A DNA stretch of 6,449 nucleotides from Methanomassiliicoccaceae archaeon (GTDB lineage: Archaea > Thermoplasmatota > Thermoplasmata > Methanomassiliicoccales > Methanomethylophilaceae), in assembly GCA_009776625.1 (NCBI GenBank), contig WRNL01000089.1:1-6449 (forward strand), in the 5' to 3' direction. Below, piece by piece: positions 5,838 through 6,449 of the stretch. Numbering within the stretch: position 1 is the stretch's first letter; each line of letters begins with the position of its first letter. Under the pieces are notes generated by a model, which worked only from the letters and a program-made list of their open reading frames with translations, did no database searches and was not told the DNA's origin. Both the position numbers and the translations under genes were made by a program.

Positions 5838-6284
5838 CGGCTCGGGGAGGCAGCGGACCTTTATCTTCGTCTCCGCAAGGAGGTCCCTCGATAGGTCGTC
5901 CACATACCCAGTGCGGTAGACGACCTCGATTATCCCTGAGTTGATCAGTATCTTCGTGCACATCGAGCAGGGGAACGTCGTCGTGTAGATCGTGGCGTCC
6001 TTCACGCTCACGCCGAAGTACGCCGCCTGCGCCACGGCGTTCTGCTCCGCATGCACGCCCCTGCAGAGCTCGTGCCTCATGCCAGAGGGTATGTTCAGCT
6101 GCTCCCTTATGCAGCCCAGCTCCTCGCAGTGGCGGGTCCCCTTCGGCGACCCGTTGTAGCCGGTGGAGAGGACGTGCTTGTCCTTCACTATGACCGCGCC
6201 GACCCTCCTCCTCACGCAGGTGGACCTCCTCGCCGCCAGCTCGGCCATGCTCATGAAGTACTCGTCGTTCGATGGCCTGTCCAT
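5814..6284 (-). CDS. Deoxycytidylate (dCMP) deaminase, zinc-dependent
   Basis: This enzyme deaminates dCMP to dUMP in the cytoplasm, supplying the substrate for thymidylate synthesis. From the ATG at 6284 it has 156 residues, typical of the ComEB/dCMP deaminase family. The start MDRPSNDEYFM matches the usual family beginning. Catalytic zinc motifs are H78-A-E80 (VHAEQNA, with Glu80 as proton shuttle) and PC106SMC109. TGYNGSPKG (41-49) is the family substrate-binding loop. Cys23, Cys53, His71 and Cys74 resemble ligands of the second, structural zinc seen in some relatives; that is inference. An in-frame ATG at 6338 would add 18 residues, but that segment contains the TATA box and does not resemble the family, so I reject it. 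The Gly-Pro-rich tail (EPDGGPQGV) is encoded by the hairpin at the 3' end. I see no functional link to the ATP synthase beyond shared direction. Confidence 0.94.
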   Translation of the reverse strand: MDRPSNDEYFMSMAELAARRSTCVRRRVGAVIVKDKHVLSTGYNGSPKGTRHCEELGCIREQLNIPSGMRHELCRGVHAEQNAVAQAAYFGVSVKDATIYTTTFPCSMCTKILINSGIIEVVYRTGYVDDLSRDLLAETKIKVRCLPEPDGGPQGV

Positions 6285-6304
6285 GGGCGGGGGTACGCCT
6301 CTAT

Positions 6305-6312
6305 CTTTTATA
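6305..6312 (-). promoter_or_regulatory. TATA box of the deaminase gene (TATAAAAG), likely leaderless transcript
   Basis: The minus strand reads GGTTATAAAAGATAG, a strong archaeal TATA box in otherwise GC-rich DNA. Its centre lies about 25 bases before the ATG at 6284, the normal archaeal distance from TATA box to transcription start. The mRNA would therefore begin at or next to the start codon. No Shine-Dalgarno sits at a useful distance: the nearest AGAGG is 13 bases from the ATG. Confidence 0.75.
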
Positions 6313-6340
6313 ACCCTAACCTGGATACGGGCGCGCACGA

Positions 6341-6449
6341 CCCCGCAATCCGCTTTCCTGCCGTTCGAGGAGGGGGGGCGGGCCTACCCTATGCGCAGAT
6401 GCCGGCAAATGCTCCCGCCTCCCCCTTGCCGGGGGGGGGGGTGCGGGGG
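6341..6449. other. Non-coding G-rich edge region with homopolymer runs and inverted repeats
   Basis: No gene can be supported here. The plus strand carries a run of 7 G (6372-6378), a run of 11 G (6431-6441) and 5 G at the very end. CCCCC (6421-6425) pairs with GGGGG (6431-6435) around TTGCC. An outer CCCGC (6414-6418) can pair with GCGGG (6443-6447). This could be the terminator of a gene outside the window, a quadruplex-prone spacer, or a stretch where homopolymer sequencing and assembly are unreliable. Confidence 0.4.

Noticed and set aside
6285..6338. N-terminal extension of the deaminase from the ATG at 6338
   Set aside because: The segment contains the TATA box, does not resemble the family, and ends at the family-typical start MDRPSNDEYFM.
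6391..6449. Possible small plus-strand gene from the ATG at 6391
   Set aside because: No ribosome site precedes it, and the frame runs through G and C homopolymers that encode only Pro, Gly and Cys-type residues up to the window edge.
1..6449. A novel defence, mobile or CRISPR-like system
   Set aside because: All long frames are explained by the ATP synthase operon and the deaminase. I saw no direct repeat arrays, transposase, integrase, tRNA or attachment-site signatures.

Overview
The window holds most of an archaeal A-type (A1AO) ATP synthase operon, read on the minus strand, together with the gene upstream of it. Reading from right to left (5' to 3' on the minus strand), the order is: a non-coding G-rich stretch at the window edge (about 6285-6449), a deoxycytidylate (dCMP) deaminase gene (5814-6284), a 78-base intergenic region with the likely operon promoter, and then ahaH, atpI, atpK, atpE, atpC, atpF and the first 388 codons of atpA, which runs off the left edge. 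This is the standard archaeal H-I-K-E-C-F-A order, so atpB and atpD are expected just beyond position 1.

The organism is an archaeon. The evidence is the A-type subunit set, archaeal-style Shine-Dalgarno sites (GGTGATC, GAGG) complementary to the 3' end of archaeal 16S rRNA, and a TATAAAAG box placed for a leaderless transcript. The coding sequence is GC-rich. The c subunit has a GSGMGEKD motif followed by PETIVIFG, and the P-loop is GAFGTGKT; from memory, this combination points to Thermoplasmatota, with the methanogenic Methanomassiliicoccales as my best guess. That placement is inference from recalled family patterns, not a search.

The genes are tightly coupled. ahaH and atpI overlap by 14 bases, atpI and atpK are 2 bases apart, atpK and atpE are 17 apart, atpC and atpF share one base, and atpF abuts atpA. 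AhaH and AtpE form the peripheral stalks. AtpI (stator a subunit) and AtpK (the c-ring protein) form the membrane ion motor. AtpC links the rotor to the c-ring. AtpF is the central-stalk partner, and AtpA is the catalytic subunit. Together they would make ATP from an ion gradient or pump ions at the cost of ATP.

This is core housekeeping DNA. I see no mobile element, CRISPR array, tRNA, rRNA or defence system, and no wholly new system. The points most worth a second look are: the ion-binding site of the c subunit, where the two glutamines of the usual sodium motif appear as Glu31 and Ile62; a perfect 9-bp hairpin straddling the deaminase stop codon just before the operon promoter; the predicted leaderless deaminase transcript; a five-codon mini-ORF immediately before the TTG start of ahaH; and an AT-rich initiation region in front of the high-copy c-subunit gene.
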